Shown here: piece after piece, positions 1 to 9,135 of the stretch
Numbering within the stretch: position 1 is the first letter of the stretch
Layout of the letters: every line of letters begins with the position of its first letter
Assembly (NCBI GenBank): GCA_023396115.1
Contig: JAEWXC010000015.1
Coordinates: 62,001-126,000, forward strand
Length of the DNA stretch: 64,000 nucleotides
DNA from: Actinomycetes bacterium
Lineage (GTDB): Bacteria; Actinomycetota; Actinomycetes; Propionibacteriales; Nocardioidaceae
Reading direction: 5' to 3'
The notes under the pieces: generated by a model
Database searches by the model: none
Told to the model about the DNA's origin: nothing
Seen by the model: only the letters and a program-made list of their open reading frames with translations
Translations under genes and position numbers: made by a program

Positions 1-1932
1 CGGGTGCCCCTGGCCGGTCTGGTGCTGCTGTGCGTCTACACGGTGCCGCTGGCGGTCACCGGGCGCGGGGTCAGCTGGTTCGTCTTCGTGCTCGCCGCCG
101 CCGGGTTCCTGGCGCTGCTGCACGCCCAGCACACCCAGTCCGTGACCCGGTGGGGCCGGGGCCTGCGGGCCGACGGCACGGTCAGCGACACCGTCACCGA
201 GCAGGAGTCGCCGGAGGACTCCTTCGGGGTGCGCACCGGCTTCTCCAGCACCGTCGCGGCCCGGCTGGGGATCGCCGCGGTCGTGCTGGCCGTGGCCGTG
301 CCGCTGGCGCTGCCCACCCTGGATCTGGGGCTGCTCGACCGGGCCGGGCCCGGCTCCGGCGGCGGCGACGTCGACGTGGTCAACCCGATCGCGGACATGC
401 GCCGTGACCTGATCCGCGGCGGGGACGACCCCCTGGTCGAGATCACCACCGATGACCCCGACCCCAGCTACCTGCGGATCTCGGTGCTGCGGGCCTACAA
501 CGGACGCACCTGGACCCCAGGGAACCGGGCGATCCCCCGGGAGCAGGCAGCCACCGGGGCCCTGCCGCCGCCCCAGGGGGTGGGCGCCTCGGTGGAACGG
601 ACCCCGCGCGCCTACGACGCGCGGGCCTACCCCCGGTTCCGGTCCAACTGGCTGCCCACGATGCAGGAGCTGACCTGGGTCCGGGCCGGGGAGGACTGGC
701 GCTACGACCTGTCCACCCGGGACTTCCTCACCTCCGACCCCGACCGGGTGAACACCTCCGGGATCTCGTGGAGCATGCGCGCGGAGGAGTACGAGTACGA
801 CCTCGCCGCCCTCGACAACAGCCCCTCCGGTGCCGCCGAGGTGGGCCGCGAGTACATCGACCTGCCCGGCGACCTCCCCCCGATCGTGACCGAGCTGGCC
901 CGCGAGGTCACCGCGGACGAACCGACCCGGTTCCGCAAGGCCCGGGCGCTGCAGGCCTGGTTCCGCGACCCGGAGGAGTTCACCTACACCCTCGCCGCGC
1001 CGCAGGGCAACGGCAACGCCGACCTGGCCACCTTCCTCAGCGAGGACGGGGAGGGCCGGCGTGGCTACTGCGAGCAGTTCGCCTCGGCGATGGCGGTGAT
1101 GGCGCGCAGCCTGGACATCCCCGCCCGGGTCGTCATCGGTTTCCTCACCCCCGAGCGCACCGGCGAGGCGGAGGGCGTCGGCGGGGTCTTCGAGTTCTCG
1201 GCGTGGGACATGCACGCCTGGCCCGAGCTGTACTTCCCCGGGTCGGGGTGGGTGGCGTTCGAGCCCACTCCCCCCACCCGTGCCTCCAACGTCCCGGCCT
1301 GGACCAGCGACCGGCTGCCCGAGCGGCCCGAGCAGACCACCGCGCCGACCGCGCAGCCCAGCGACGACGTCGCGCCGAACGTCCCGCAGAACACCCCCAC
1401 GCCCGAGGCTGTCGAGACGACGTCGGACGAGGAGAACGTCTCGGTCCTCCCCCTGGTGGTCGCCCTGGTGGCCGTGGTGCTGCTGGTCGGCTTCCTGCTG
1501 GCGCTCCCCCGGCTGGTCCGGCGCCGCCGGGCACACCAGCGCGAGCGGGACGGGGACGTCGAGTCGGCCTGGCTCGAGCTGCGCGACCGGGTGCTGGACC
1601 TGGGCCTGGTCTGGCCGGTGGGACGTTCACCGCGCGAGACCGGGGCCCGGACGGCGTCGTTGCTGCCCTTCGTCGACGGTCCGGCCCACGACGCGCTCGG
1701 ACGACTGGTCGAGGCACTGGAGGAGGCCCGCTACGCCCCGCCGGGTCGTGCGGTGACCCCGCCGGGGCTGTTCGCCGACGTCGACACCGTCTCCGCGGAC
1801 CTGACCTCCACCCGGTCGGTGTCGCTGCAGCGCCGGGCGCGCTGGTGGCCGGCGACCGTGGTGCAGCGCCGGGCCCGGCGCGAGCGGGTCCGTCCGGTGG
1901 CCGACCAGAAGCGCGGCACCCTGGTCGGCTGA
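1..1932 (+). CDS. TgpA-like membrane transglutaminase (5' partial)
   Basis: The reading frame is open from the first base, so the true start lies upstream. Visible parts (residues counted from the GTG at base 4): hydrophobic N-terminal segments near residues 20-40 and 85-110, an extracellular region, a transglutaminase core with the Cys motif GYCEQF (Cys356) and the His motif WDMHAW (His404), a Thr/Pro-rich linker, a transmembrane helix near 478-500, then a cytoplasmic DUF4129-like tail. This order (DUF3488/TgpA_N, Tgase core, DUF4129) is that of actinobacterial TgpA-type proteins. Such genes usually follow a MoxR ATPase and a DUF58 protein, which would be outside the window. The substrate is unknown. 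Family call is firm; missing N-terminal helices are inferred. Confidence 0.9.
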   Translation, partial: RVPLAGLVLLCVYTVPLAVTGRGVSWFVFVLAAAGFLALLHAQHTQSVTRWGRGLRADGTVSDTVTEQESPEDSFGVRTGFSSTVAARLGIAAVVLAVAVPLALPTLDLGLLDRAGPGSGGGDVDVVNPIADMRRDLIRGGDDPLVEITTDDPDPSYLRISVLRAYNGRTWTPGNRAIPREQAATGALPPPQGVGASVERTPRAYDARAYPRFRSNWLPTMQELTWVRAGEDWRYDLSTRDFLTSDPDRVNTSGISWSMRAEEYEYDLAALDNSPSGAAEVGREYIDLPGDLPPIVTELAREVTADEPTRFRKARALQAWFRDPEEFTYTLAAPQGNGNADLATFLSEDGEGRRGYCEQFASAMAVMARSLDIPARVVIGFLTPERTGEAEGVGGVFEFSAWDMHAWPELYFPGSGWVAFEPTPPTRASNVPAWTSDRLPERPEQTTAPTAQPSDDVAPNVPQNTPTPEAVETTSDEENVSVLPLVVALVAVVLLVGFLLALPRLVRRRRAHQRERDGDVESAWLELRDRVLDLGLVWPVGRSPRETGARTASLLPFVDGPAHDALGRLVEALEEARYAPPGRAVTPPGLFADVDTVSADLTSTRSVSLQRRARWWPATVVQRRARRERVRPVADQKRGTLVG

Positions 1933-2079
1933 CCGGGGCGGGCGGGCAGGTGCCCGGGCCTGCGGGACGGCGCCGCCGTCTGCCACCGCTCCGGGTGCTC
2001 GGCCCGGGGCGACGGGTGTGTCTCCAGCTCGCGGGCGCTCAGCTCAGCGGCTCCGGGTCCCAGGCCCCGGGAACGACGA

Positions 2080-2103
2080 AGGCTCCCGGTGGTCCGGGAG
2101 CCT
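2080..2103. terminator. Hairpin terminator between convergent genes
   Basis: Perfect 10-bp inverted repeat AGGCTCCCGG / CCGGGAGCCT with a TGGT loop, 150 bp after the transglutaminase stop and 37 bp beyond the DUF3040 stop on the other strand. No clear U-tract, as is common in high-GC actinobacteria. It could serve both directions. Confidence 0.75.
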
Positions 2104-2139
2104 GGGTCGTACGTGGAGGGTCGTCAGTGGTGGCGAGGG

Positions 2140-2583
2140 TCAGAAACCGCCGTCCTCACGGCGACGGTTCCAGCGCTGCTCCATCCGGTCCAGGAACGCG
2201 CCCCGGGGGCGGTTGCGCCCGGCGGCGGGACGGCCCCGGCCGGCACGGCCCCCGTCGACGACCCCGAAGCCGGCGTGGCCCGTGGCCCGCGGCGAGGAAC
2301 TGGTGGGGGTGGCCTGCTGGGGACGGAAGGCCGCCAGTCCCAGCAGGGCGGTGGCCAGCATGACCACGAAGCCGATCACGCCGACGACGGGCTGGGAGGT
2401 GACCGCCCCGGTCATCAGCAGCGCCACGCCGAGGACGAAGCCGAGACCAGCCAGGGCGAGCCGGCGACGACCAGCGGGACGCACCGAGGTGCCCCGCATC
2501 GTGGAGGCCAGCTTGGGGTCCTCCTCGACCAGCGCGCGTTCCATCTGCTCGAGCAGACGCAACTCCTCTTCCGAGAGCGGCAC
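2140..2583 (-). CDS. DUF3040 membrane protein
   Basis: A 147-residue protein starting MPLSEEELRLLEQMERAL, the hallmark N-terminus of the actinobacterial DUF3040 family. Residues 1-30 form an acidic amphipathic helix; two membrane helices lie near 42-62 and 66-86; the tail is Arg/Gly/Pro-rich. The GTG start at 2583 was chosen because the family begins at exactly this motif and AGGGGAGGAA sits just upstream; the frame stays open further upstream but without family resemblance. Function is unknown; in actinobacteria the family is often found near division genes. It lies downstream of dinB on the same strand but has its own candidate -10 box. Confidence 0.88.
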   Translation of the reverse strand: MPLSEEELRLLEQMERALVEEDPKLASTMRGTSVRPAGRRRLALAGLGFVLGVALLMTGAVTSQPVVGVIGFVVMLATALLGLAAFRPQQATPTSSSPRATGHAGFGVVDGGRAGRGRPAAGRNRPRGAFLDRMEQRWNRRREDGGF

Positions 2584-2633
2584 GGTTCCTCCCCTGACTC
2601 CTGTGCTGGGCGCACGACCCGCGTTCGTCTCCA

Positions 2634-2639
2634 GTCTAG
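2634..2639 (-). promoter_or_regulatory. Candidate -10 box for DUF3040 gene
   Basis: TAGACT on the minus strand gives an expected transcript start about 45 nt before the GTG at 2583, consistent with the gene having a Shine-Dalgarno sequence. Confidence 0.45.
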
Positions 2640-2721
2640 GCAGCCGCTCCACGCAGCGGTAGGCGGTGATCGAAAAAGCCGGTGTCCGACCCCGGAGCAC
2701 GCCTCACCCGGCCTGCTCGAC

Positions 2722-3945
2722 TCACTCCCCCGGCCGGCTGGGACCCGGGACGGTGAGCAGGCTCGCGGGCCGGACCGCCGCGGACCCGAAGCGGTGCACT
2801 GCGGCGTCCACGGCCCGGTCGGCCTCCTCCCAGCCGTGCTCACGCTGCCCCAGGTGGAGCTGGCGGTGCACCCGCTCCCGCGGGACCAGCCCCTCCACCC
2901 GGACCCCGACCAGACGCAACCGGGCCCGCTGCAACCCGAGCCCCTGGAAGATCTCCCACGCACTGCGGTAGATCTCCTGGGTCACGTCGGTGGCCTCGGG
3001 CCGGGTGCGCGAGCGGGTGATCGTGGTGAAGTCGGCGAACCGCACCCGCAGCGTCACCGTGCGACCGGCCACTCCCGCGACCCGCATCCGGCGCCCCACC
3101 CGGGCCGAGAGCCGCAACAGTTCCTGGTGCACCCGGGCGGCGTCGTCGACGTCGTGGGGGAAGGTGTGGTCCGACCCCATCGACCGCTCCGGCTCGGGAC
3201 CGTTGCGGGGGGCGACGGTACGCCGGTCGGTCCCCCAGGCCAGGTCGTGAACGTGCTGGCCGGCGGCCACCCCCAACGCCCGCTGCAGGGTGCGCAGCGG
3301 GGTGTGCGCGACGTCGCCGACGGTGAAGAGCCCCAACCGGTGCAGGGTCTCGCGGGTCTTCGGCCCGACCCCCCACAGCTCCCCCACGTCGAGGGGGTGC
3401 AGGAACGCGGTGACCTGCTCGGGCGGGACGACCACCACCCCGTCGGGTTTGGCCCGCCGGCTGGCCAGCTTGGCCACCGAGACCGACGCGGCCAGACCGA
3501 CCGAGCAGGTGATCCGCTGCTCGTCGTGGATGGTCTGCCGCAGCTGCTCGGCGATGAGCAGCGGCGGCCCCAGGCGCCGGACCGATCCGCTGACGTCGAG
3601 GAACGCCTCGTCGGTGCTGATCGCCTCCACCACCGGGGTGACCCGGCGGAAGGTCTCCATCACCGAGGCGGTGACCCGGGTGATCGCGTCGAAGTCCGGG
3701 GGCAGCACCACGGCCCGGGGGACCTTGCGCCGGGCTCGGGTCATCGGCATCGCCGAGCTGATCCCCAGGGCACGGGCCGGGTAGTTGGCCGAGAGCACCA
3801 CCCCGCGGGTCCCGCCGCCGACGATGACCGGGACCTCCGCCAGCTCGGGGCGGTCCCGGATCGCCACGGAGGCGAAGAAGGCGTCCATGTCCACGTGCAG
3901 GACCGGGCAGCGCATCGAGGCGGCCACGGCCGTCTCGCGGGTCAC
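2722..3945 (-). CDS. dinB: DNA polymerase IV (Y family)
   Basis: A 407-residue translesion polymerase. The palm motif HVDMD (Asp19) and the STDEAFLD motif (Asp112, Glu113) supply the metal-binding acidic residues; the thumb HhH region (GVGPKTRETLHRLGL) and the little-finger domain follow. The GTG at 3945 has GGGGGC six bases upstream; an internal ATG at 3915 lacks a ribosome site. No clear C-terminal beta-clamp motif of the QxxLF type was seen. It lies in the same orientation as, and downstream of, a methyltransferase and dnaE2, about 90 bp after the methyltransferase stop. No LexA box was seen immediately upstream, so damage control of this gene would depend on readthrough from the dnaE2 side. 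Confidence 0.93.
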   Translation of the reverse strand: MTRETAVAASMRCPVLHVDMDAFFASVAIRDRPELAEVPVIVGGGTRGVVLSANYPARALGISSAMPMTRARRKVPRAVVLPPDFDAITRVTASVMETFRRVTPVVEAISTDEAFLDVSGSVRRLGPPLLIAEQLRQTIHDEQRITCSVGLAASVSVAKLASRRAKPDGVVVVPPEQVTAFLHPLDVGELWGVGPKTRETLHRLGLFTVGDVAHTPLRTLQRALGVAAGQHVHDLAWGTDRRTVAPRNGPEPERSMGSDHTFPHDVDDAARVHQELLRLSARVGRRMRVAGVAGRTVTLRVRFADFTTITRSRTRPEATDVTQEIYRSAWEIFQGLGLQRARLRLVGVRVEGLVPRERVHRQLHLGQREHGWEEADRAVDAAVHRFGSAAVRPASLLTVPGPSRPGE

Positions 3946-4035
3946 CGGACGCCCCCGGCTGCTCGGGGTTGCTGCGGACGCACGGACCCGGCGGGTGCGC
4001 CGGCCCGGCTCCGCCGACCGGACGGACCGGGGGAA

Positions 4036-4764
4036 TCAGCGCACGGCGAGCAGGTGCAGCTGCGCGGCGAGCGGGAAGAACTCCGGACGGCCGGCCACGG
4101 CCCGCTCCAGGTCCACCAACGCCTGGGTCGAGCCGGCTTCGGCGTCCAGCAGCGCACCGGGAACCAGGTCGGCGAAGACCCGCACCCCGTGCACCTGCTC
4201 CACGGTGAACCCGGCACCGAGGAGCAGCGCGGTGATCTCGTCGTGGGTGAACCGGCGTCCCGAGCGTCCCGGCTCGGCGTCCGGGTCGAGCAGGGCCTGG
4301 GCCTGGGCGAACTGGCCGGCCATCGCCCGGGCCAGGACGGCCGCGTGCCGCTGCCCGACGAGCAGGCTGAGGTGACCACCGGGACGCAGCGCCTCGGCCG
4401 CCCGGGCCAGCCCGGCCGCGGGGTCCTCGACGACGTCGAGCACGCCGTGGCAGAGCACCAGGTCGACCTCGGAGACCAGGTCGGTGACGTCGGACAGGTC
4501 CCCCTGCTGGCCGCGCACCAGGTCGGCGACGCCGCGTTCGCGGGCCCGCCGGTCCAGTGCTGCCAACGCGTCCGGGCTGGGGTCGATGACCAGGACCTTG
4601 TGACCGAGCTCGGCCAGCGGCACGGCGAACCCTCCGGTGCCACCACCGACGTCGACGATCCGGGCCGGTGCGGCACCTCCGGTGCCTGCCGTGCCCAGCA
4701 GGTCACTGACGACGTTCCACACCACTCCGGTCCGGACGGACTGGCGACGCTCGCTCGCAGACAT
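4036..4764 (-). CDS. SAM-dependent methyltransferase
   Basis: A 242-residue class I methyltransferase. Motif I (VDVGGGTGGF, residues 38-47), an acidic residue after beta-2 (VLVIDPSP), and a post-motif LCHGVLDVVEDP typical of Methyltransf_11/25 proteins are visible. The substrate cannot be read from sequence. The ATG at 4764 is preferred over a GTG two codons earlier because TAGGCT ends seven bases before the ATG, matching the leaderless pattern repeated in this window. It sits between dnaE2 and dinB, an arrangement that recurs in actinobacteria from memory, but a hairpin and its own promoter separate it from dnaE2. Confidence 0.82.
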   Translation of the reverse strand: MSASERRQSVRTGVVWNVVSDLLGTAGTGGAAPARIVDVGGGTGGFAVPLAELGHKVLVIDPSPDALAALDRRARERGVADLVRGQQGDLSDVTDLVSEVDLVLCHGVLDVVEDPAAGLARAAEALRPGGHLSLLVGQRHAAVLARAMAGQFAQAQALLDPDAEPGRSGRRFTHDEITALLLGAGFTVEQVHGVRVFADLVPGALLDAEAGSTQALVDLERAVAGRPEFFPLAAQLHLLAVR

Positions 4765-4771
4765 GGGCACC

Positions 4772-4777
4772 AGCCTA
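4772..4777 (-). promoter_or_regulatory. Leaderless -10 box for methyltransferase
   Basis: TAGGCT on the minus strand, seven bases before the ATG at 4764. The implied transcript starts at or next to the start codon. Confidence 0.6.
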
Positions 4778-4853
4778 TGGGGTGGCACGGCGCAGCCCCG
4801 GGTGCCACTCCCCCGTGTCCGGGCTCCGTGCCGGACCCCGGGTGCTGCCGGGA

Positions 4854-4874
4854 GGCGGGCCGTGTGGGCCCGCC
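4854..4874 (-). terminator. GC hairpin downstream of dnaE2
   Basis: GGCGGGCC / GGCCCGCC arms (8 bp) around a 5-base loop in the 140-bp gap between the dnaE2 stop and the methyltransferase start. No U-tract. It may end or weaken the SOS transcript before the methyltransferase. Confidence 0.45.
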
Positions 4875-4909
4875 CGGCCGGGCCGGCACGGGGCGACGGG
4901 GACGGCCGC

Positions 4910-7900
4910 TCACCCGGGGCTCCCGGGGCTGCGGTGCCACAGGGCGCGGGAGACCTGCTGGGGGTCGGCCGCAGCGGCCCCGGCAGGCCGGATGTCGGAG
5001 TAGGGCGACATCCGGAACCCGCTGCTGTGCACCAGCACCCGGCGCACGTCGGGGTTCTCCGGCGCACCGAAGCCCTCGGTCGAGGCGTCGGTGGCGGCCA
5101 TCGCGTCGGCCACCGCCGCGAGCCCCGCCTCCGAGGACGGCGCACCGGCCCACAGGGCGTGCATCTCGGGCAGCGACCACGCGCCGGTGGCCCGCAGCGA
5201 GACCCCTCGGCGACCGGTGCGCCGCAGCACCCCGCGCACCAGCAGCAGCCAGGACCCGAAGACCGTGGCGGCGCTGGAGCCCTGGACGTCCTCGAAGAAG
5301 GTGGCGTCGACCGGCCCGGTGCCGTCGTCGACGGTCAGGAAGACCACCCGTCGACCCGAACGCACCGGCGGGGTCTGGGTGGCCACCTTCACCCCGGCGA
5401 CCAGCAGGGTCGAGCGGTTGCGGGCACTCAGCAGGTCCCGGCTGCGCACGGAGCCCAGCTCGGTGAGGAACCGGTCGTAGGAGGCCATCACGTGCCGGCT
5501 CGCGTCCAGGCCGAGCACCTCCAGCTCGGCCCGCATCCGCTCCTCCGCGTCCAGCTCGGGCAGCCCGGTGTACCGGTCCTCGGTGCCGGCCAGGTCCAGG
5601 CTGAGCTGGACGGAGTCGGCGTGCCGGGCCGCCGGGGTGCGGGCCCGCCGGTCCAGGTCGGAGACCTGCAGCAGCAGGTCGCGGCGGCTCAGGCCGTGGG
5701 CACGGCGGATCCCGGTGTGCCCGGCGACCTCGATGCCGTGCACCGTGTCGAGGGCACCGGTCAGCACCAGCCGCTCCACCACCGGACGGCTCGCCCCGGC
5801 CCGGTGCCAGAAGTCGGTGAGCGAGGCGTAGGGCCGGTGCAGCACGATCCGGTCCACCTCCTCGGCGGTGATCCCCTTCACCTCGGCCAGGGCCAGGCGG
5901 ATCGCGTAGCCCGAGCCCTCCTCCCGGTCCGGTTCGACGGTGTAGGTCGCTCCGGACCGGTTCACGTCCAGGCCCCGGATCCCGATCCCGAACTGCCGGG
6001 CGTCGTCGAGGATCAGCCGCTTGGGGTACATGCCGGGGTCGTGGGTGAGCACCCCGGCCAGGAAGTGGGCCGGCCAGTGGGTCTTGAGCCAGGCCGACTG
6101 GAACGTGGGCAGCGCGAACGCGGCGGCGTGGGCCTTGCAGAACCCGAACGCCGCGAAGCCCTCGAGCATCGCCCAGAGTCCGCGCACCACCGTCTCCTCG
6201 TAGCCACGGGCCCGGGCCGCGGCCAGGAACCAGGCGCGGGTCTCGGCCATCCCGTCGGTGTCGCCCAGTGCGCGGCGCCGCACGTCGGCCTCGGCCAGGC
6301 TGATCCCGGTGAACCAGGAGAGGATCTCGATGACCTGCTCGTGGAAGACCACCACGCCGTGGGTGCCGCGCAGGATCGGACGCAGCTCGGGGTGCAGGTA
6401 GGTCGGCGCCCGGAACTGCTGCTTGGCCTCCAGGTAGGGGGTGATCATGTCGCTCTTGACCGGCCCGGGCCGGAACAGCGAGATGTCGGTGATGATCTCC
6501 TCGAAGTCGCCGATCCCGGACTTGCCGACCAGCTCCCGCTGCCCGGGCGACTCGATCTGGAAGACCCCCAGGGTCCTCGCGTCGCTGATCAGGTCGTAGG
6601 TGGGCTGGTCGGTGAACGGGACCTGGCGGGTGTCGTCGAGGTCGACCTCGACCCCGTCGACCCGGGAGATCTCGGCCACCGCGTGCGCCATCGCCGACTG
6701 CATCCTGATCCCCAGGACGTCGAGCTTGAGCAGCCCGAGGTGCTCGACGTCGTCCTTGTCGAACTGACTCATCGGGTACCCGGCCGCACTCCGCTCGACC
6801 GGGGTCCGGTCCAGCAGGGTGACGTCGGAGAGCAGCACCCCGCACGGGTGCAGCGCCACGTGCCGGGGCAGCCCGTCGAGACGTTCCACCAGGGAGAACA
6901 TCAGGTCCAGCCGGGAGTCGGCCAGCCCGCTGGCGCGCAACTCGGGCAGCTCGGCCAGGGCGCGGCGGGCGTCCCGGGCCCGGATGTGGGGGAAGGCCTT
7001 GGCGATGGCGTCGGTCTCGACCGGTGGCATCCCCAGGGCGGCCCCGACGTCACGGACCGCGTGCCGCACCCGGTAGGTCTCCATCATCGAGACGCAGGCG
7101 ACCCGGTCGGAGCCGTACCGCTCCAGGATCGCGTCGTAGACCTCCAACCGGCGCGCCGACTCCACGTCGACGTCGATGTCGGGCAGCGAGCTGCGCAGCG
7201 GGGAGAGGAACCGTTCCATCAGCAGGTCGTGGGCGAGCGGGTCGACCCCGGAGACCCCGAGCAGGTAGTTGACCAGGCTGCCGGCCCCCGACCCCCGGGC
7301 GGCGCGCCGGATCCCCAGCGAGCCGACCAGGTCGGTGATGTCGGCGACGGTGAGGAAGTAGGAGGCGTAGCCCAGGACCGCGATCGTGTGCAGCTCGTCG
7401 TGGAGCCGCTTCCAGATCCGTTGCCGCGGGGCCGCGCCGTAGCGTCGTCCCACCGCCGCCTCGCACCGCGCCCGCAGCACCGCGTCGGCGGCGCTCTCCC
7501 CGGCCGTCGGCGGGACGGCCGGGGCGCCGGAGAGCGCGAGCTCGGGGAAGTGGATCTCCCCGATCCCCAGGTCGGTGGCAGGGTCCAGGGCGCACCGTTC
7601 GGCCAGGGACCGGGTCCGGGCCAGCAGGTCCGCAGCACCCCGGGGACCCTCCCCGGCCAGGCTGGTCACCTCCTCGGCGACCCGGGCCATCTCGGTCCCG
7701 GACTTGAGGTACCCCTCGGCGTTGCCGCGGGCGGCCGACGGCCCGACCTGGCGCAGGTCGACCGAGCCCAACGGCACCAGACGGCGGGCCGCGTCGAGCA
7801 CGTCGAGGACCGCCGCGTCCCCCCGCTCGGCGTAGCGGACGGCGTTGCTCAACACGGTGGGCAGGCCCAGCCGTCGGGCCAGACGGGCGGTCCGGGCCGC

Positions 7901-8545
7901 GTGCGGGGAGCTGCCCGGCCCCCACCCCCCGGGACGCCCGGGCAGCCGGTGGCTGACGAGCTCGAGGACCAGGTTGCCCGACGGCACGACCTCGGCCGCC
8001 CCGGCCAACCAGGCCTCGGCCAGGTCCTCGCGTCCCGCGGCCAGGTGCTGCCCGACCGGGGAGTCGGGGCCCAGCAGCAGCACGAGGTTCCCGCCCCCGG
8101 CCCAGGTCCGGAGGATCTGCGGGGTCAGCACCGGGCGGCCGCGGCCGTGCTCCAGGTGCGCGGCCGAGACGGTGCGGCACAGGGCGGCCCACCCGGACCG
8201 ACCACCGCCGGGTCCGTCCCCGGCGGCCAGCAGCCGGACCCGGGGCAGCCGGTCGCTGCGGAACTCCCCGCCGCGCACCGGCGACCGCCGCCGGGCCCCC
8301 GGACCGGGCTGCTGCACCGACGGGTCCTGCCAGGCCAGGTCGACCCCGAGCAGCGGGGCGATCCCGGCCCGGGTGCAGGCGCGGGCGAAGCGCACCGCCG
8401 CGTAGGTGCCGTCCCGGTCGGTCAGGGCCAGGTGGTCCATCCCCCACGCCGCCGCCCGCGCGACCAGCGCCTCGGGGTGGGAGGCGCCGTACTGCAGGGA
8501 GAACCCGGAGGCGACATGGAGGTGGACGAACTGCTCAGGCGACAC
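4910..8545 (-). CDS. dnaE2: Error-prone DNA polymerase III alpha subunit
   Basis: A 1211-residue C-family polymerase. It opens with a PHP domain (FVHLHVASGFSLQYGASHPE), then the alpha-subunit catalytic core with PDIDVDVES near residue 452 supplying active-site aspartates, a finger domain, and a C-terminal OB-fold region. The overall pattern fits DnaE2, the inducible damage-tolerance polymerase, rather than the replicative DnaE1. The GTG at 8545 lies two codons before the PHP motif region and overlaps the end of the HEPN gene by 11 bp, implying translational coupling; the open frame upstream of it is low-complexity shadow. Third gene of an SOS-controlled cassette. No imuA' or imuB, the usual partners of DnaE2, is encoded in this window. 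Confidence 0.93.
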   Translation of the reverse strand: MSPEQFVHLHVASGFSLQYGASHPEALVARAAAWGMDHLALTDRDGTYAAVRFARACTRAGIAPLLGVDLAWQDPSVQQPGPGARRRSPVRGGEFRSDRLPRVRLLAAGDGPGGGRSGWAALCRTVSAAHLEHGRGRPVLTPQILRTWAGGGNLVLLLGPDSPVGQHLAAGREDLAEAWLAGAAEVVPSGNLVLELVSHRLPGRPGGWGPGSSPHAARTARLARRLGLPTVLSNAVRYAERGDAAVLDVLDAARRLVPLGSVDLRQVGPSAARGNAEGYLKSGTEMARVAEEVTSLAGEGPRGAADLLARTRSLAERCALDPATDLGIGEIHFPELALSGAPAVPPTAGESAADAVLRARCEAAVGRRYGAAPRQRIWKRLHDELHTIAVLGYASYFLTVADITDLVGSLGIRRAARGSGAGSLVNYLLGVSGVDPLAHDLLMERFLSPLRSSLPDIDVDVESARRLEVYDAILERYGSDRVACVSMMETYRVRHAVRDVGAALGMPPVETDAIAKAFPHIRARDARRALAELPELRASGLADSRLDLMFSLVERLDGLPRHVALHPCGVLLSDVTLLDRTPVERSAAGYPMSQFDKDDVEHLGLLKLDVLGIRMQSAMAHAVAEISRVDGVEVDLDDTRQVPFTDQPTYDLISDARTLGVFQIESPGQRELVGKSGIGDFEEIITDISLFRPGPVKSDMITPYLEAKQQFRAPTYLHPELRPILRGTHGVVVFHEQVIEILSWFTGISLAEADVRRRALGDTDGMAETRAWFLAAARARGYEETVVRGLWAMLEGFAAFGFCKAHAAAFALPTFQSAWLKTHWPAHFLAGVLTHDPGMYPKRLILDDARQFGIGIRGLDVNRSGATYTVEPDREEGSGYAIRLALAEVKGITAEEVDRIVLHRPYASLTDFWHRAGASRPVVERLVLTGALDTVHGIEVAGHTGIRRAHGLSRRDLLLQVSDLDRRARTPAARHADSVQLSLDLAGTEDRYTGLPELDAEERMRAELEVLGLDASRHVMASYDRFLTELGSVRSRDLLSARNRSTLLVAGVKVATQTPPVRSGRRVVFLTVDDGTGPVDATFFEDVQGSSAATVFGSWLLLVRGVLRRTGRRGVSLRATGAWSLPEMHALWAGAPSSEAGLAAVADAMAATDASTEGFGAPENPDVRRVLVHSSGFRMSPYSDIRPAGAAAADPQQVSRALWHRSPGSPG

Positions 8546-9038
8546 CGGACCGCACGCCCGCGCCCAGGGCGGCAGCGGCCTGACCGGCCGAACTGTGCGG
8601 AACCAGCCCCAGCGCCCCCTCCACGACGGCCAGGAACCGGTCGGCGTCCCGGACCAGGTCGTCGGCCTCCCGTTCGGTGACCGCCCGGGTCGAGCCGGCC
8701 TCGGCCGCAGCCCGCTTGGACGCCCCGGCGGCGAAGAAGGCGGCCCACTCGCTGAACTCGGGGGCGACCTCGGTGAGCAGGACCCAGGCGCTCTTCTGCT
8801 TGCGTCGTCCGGTGGCCGGCAGCGCCCGGGCGGCGAGCAGCGCGGCGGCGGCCCGCAACGCTGCGACGTGTGCGCAGGCGTACCGGGTCGGCACGTCGGT
8901 GGCCTGCACGGCCTCGTGCAGCGAGTCCGCCGCACGGGAGAGGTAGGAGTGGGTGGTGGCCGGGAGCGTGGCGGGGTTCACCACCGGGTGCTCCACCCGC
9001 CGGGTCCTGGTGCTCCGGGTGCTGGTGCTGGTGCTCAT
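8535..9038 (-). CDS. SAV_6107-family HEPN protein
   Basis: A 167-residue mostly helical protein (core HSYLSRAADSLHEAVQ ... RYACAHVAALRAAAALLAAR ... EFSEWAAFFAAGASKRAAAE) matching the actinobacterial SAV_6107 HEPN family as remembered. The ATG at 9038 has GGGGAGAG five bases upstream; a GTG at 9128 just after the DUF6504 stop would add 30 low-complexity Ser/Thr/Gln/Asp-rich residues and lacks a ribosome site. It lies between DUF6504 and dnaE2 and overlaps the dnaE2 start, so a role in polymerase recruitment or damage response is inferred from context only. The RxxxxH motif of nuclease-type HEPN proteins is not evident, so it may be non-catalytic. Confidence 0.8.
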   Translation of the reverse strand: MSTSTSTRSTRTRRVEHPVVNPATLPATTHSYLSRAADSLHEAVQATDVPTRYACAHVAALRAAAALLAARALPATGRRKQKSAWVLLTEVAPEFSEWAAFFAAGASKRAAAEAGSTRAVTEREADDLVRDADRFLAVVEGALGLVPHSSAGQAAAALGAGVRSGVA

Positions 9039-9135
9039 CTGCTCTCCCCTGTCCTGTCTGCCCTGTCGGTCCTGCTGGTCGGTGCTGCTGTCGGTGTGGT
9101 GGTCGGCGCTGCTCGCTCGGGTCGTCACGGTCGGC

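Noticed and set aside
2089..5466. A 1125-codon open frame on the plus strand across dinB and the methyltransferase
   Set aside because: It is antisense to two well-supported genes, translates as Arg/Gly/Pro-rich sequence without family motifs, and arises from the strong third-position GC bias.
3942..6845. A 967-codon minus-strand frame overlapping dnaE2 and the methyltransferase
   Set aside because: It is in another frame from both real genes and reads as low-complexity Arg/Gly/Pro sequence.
4637..8680. A 1347-codon open frame on the plus strand across dnaE2
   Set aside because: Pure shadow of dnaE2 with Arg/Gly/His/Pro-rich translation and no domain pattern.
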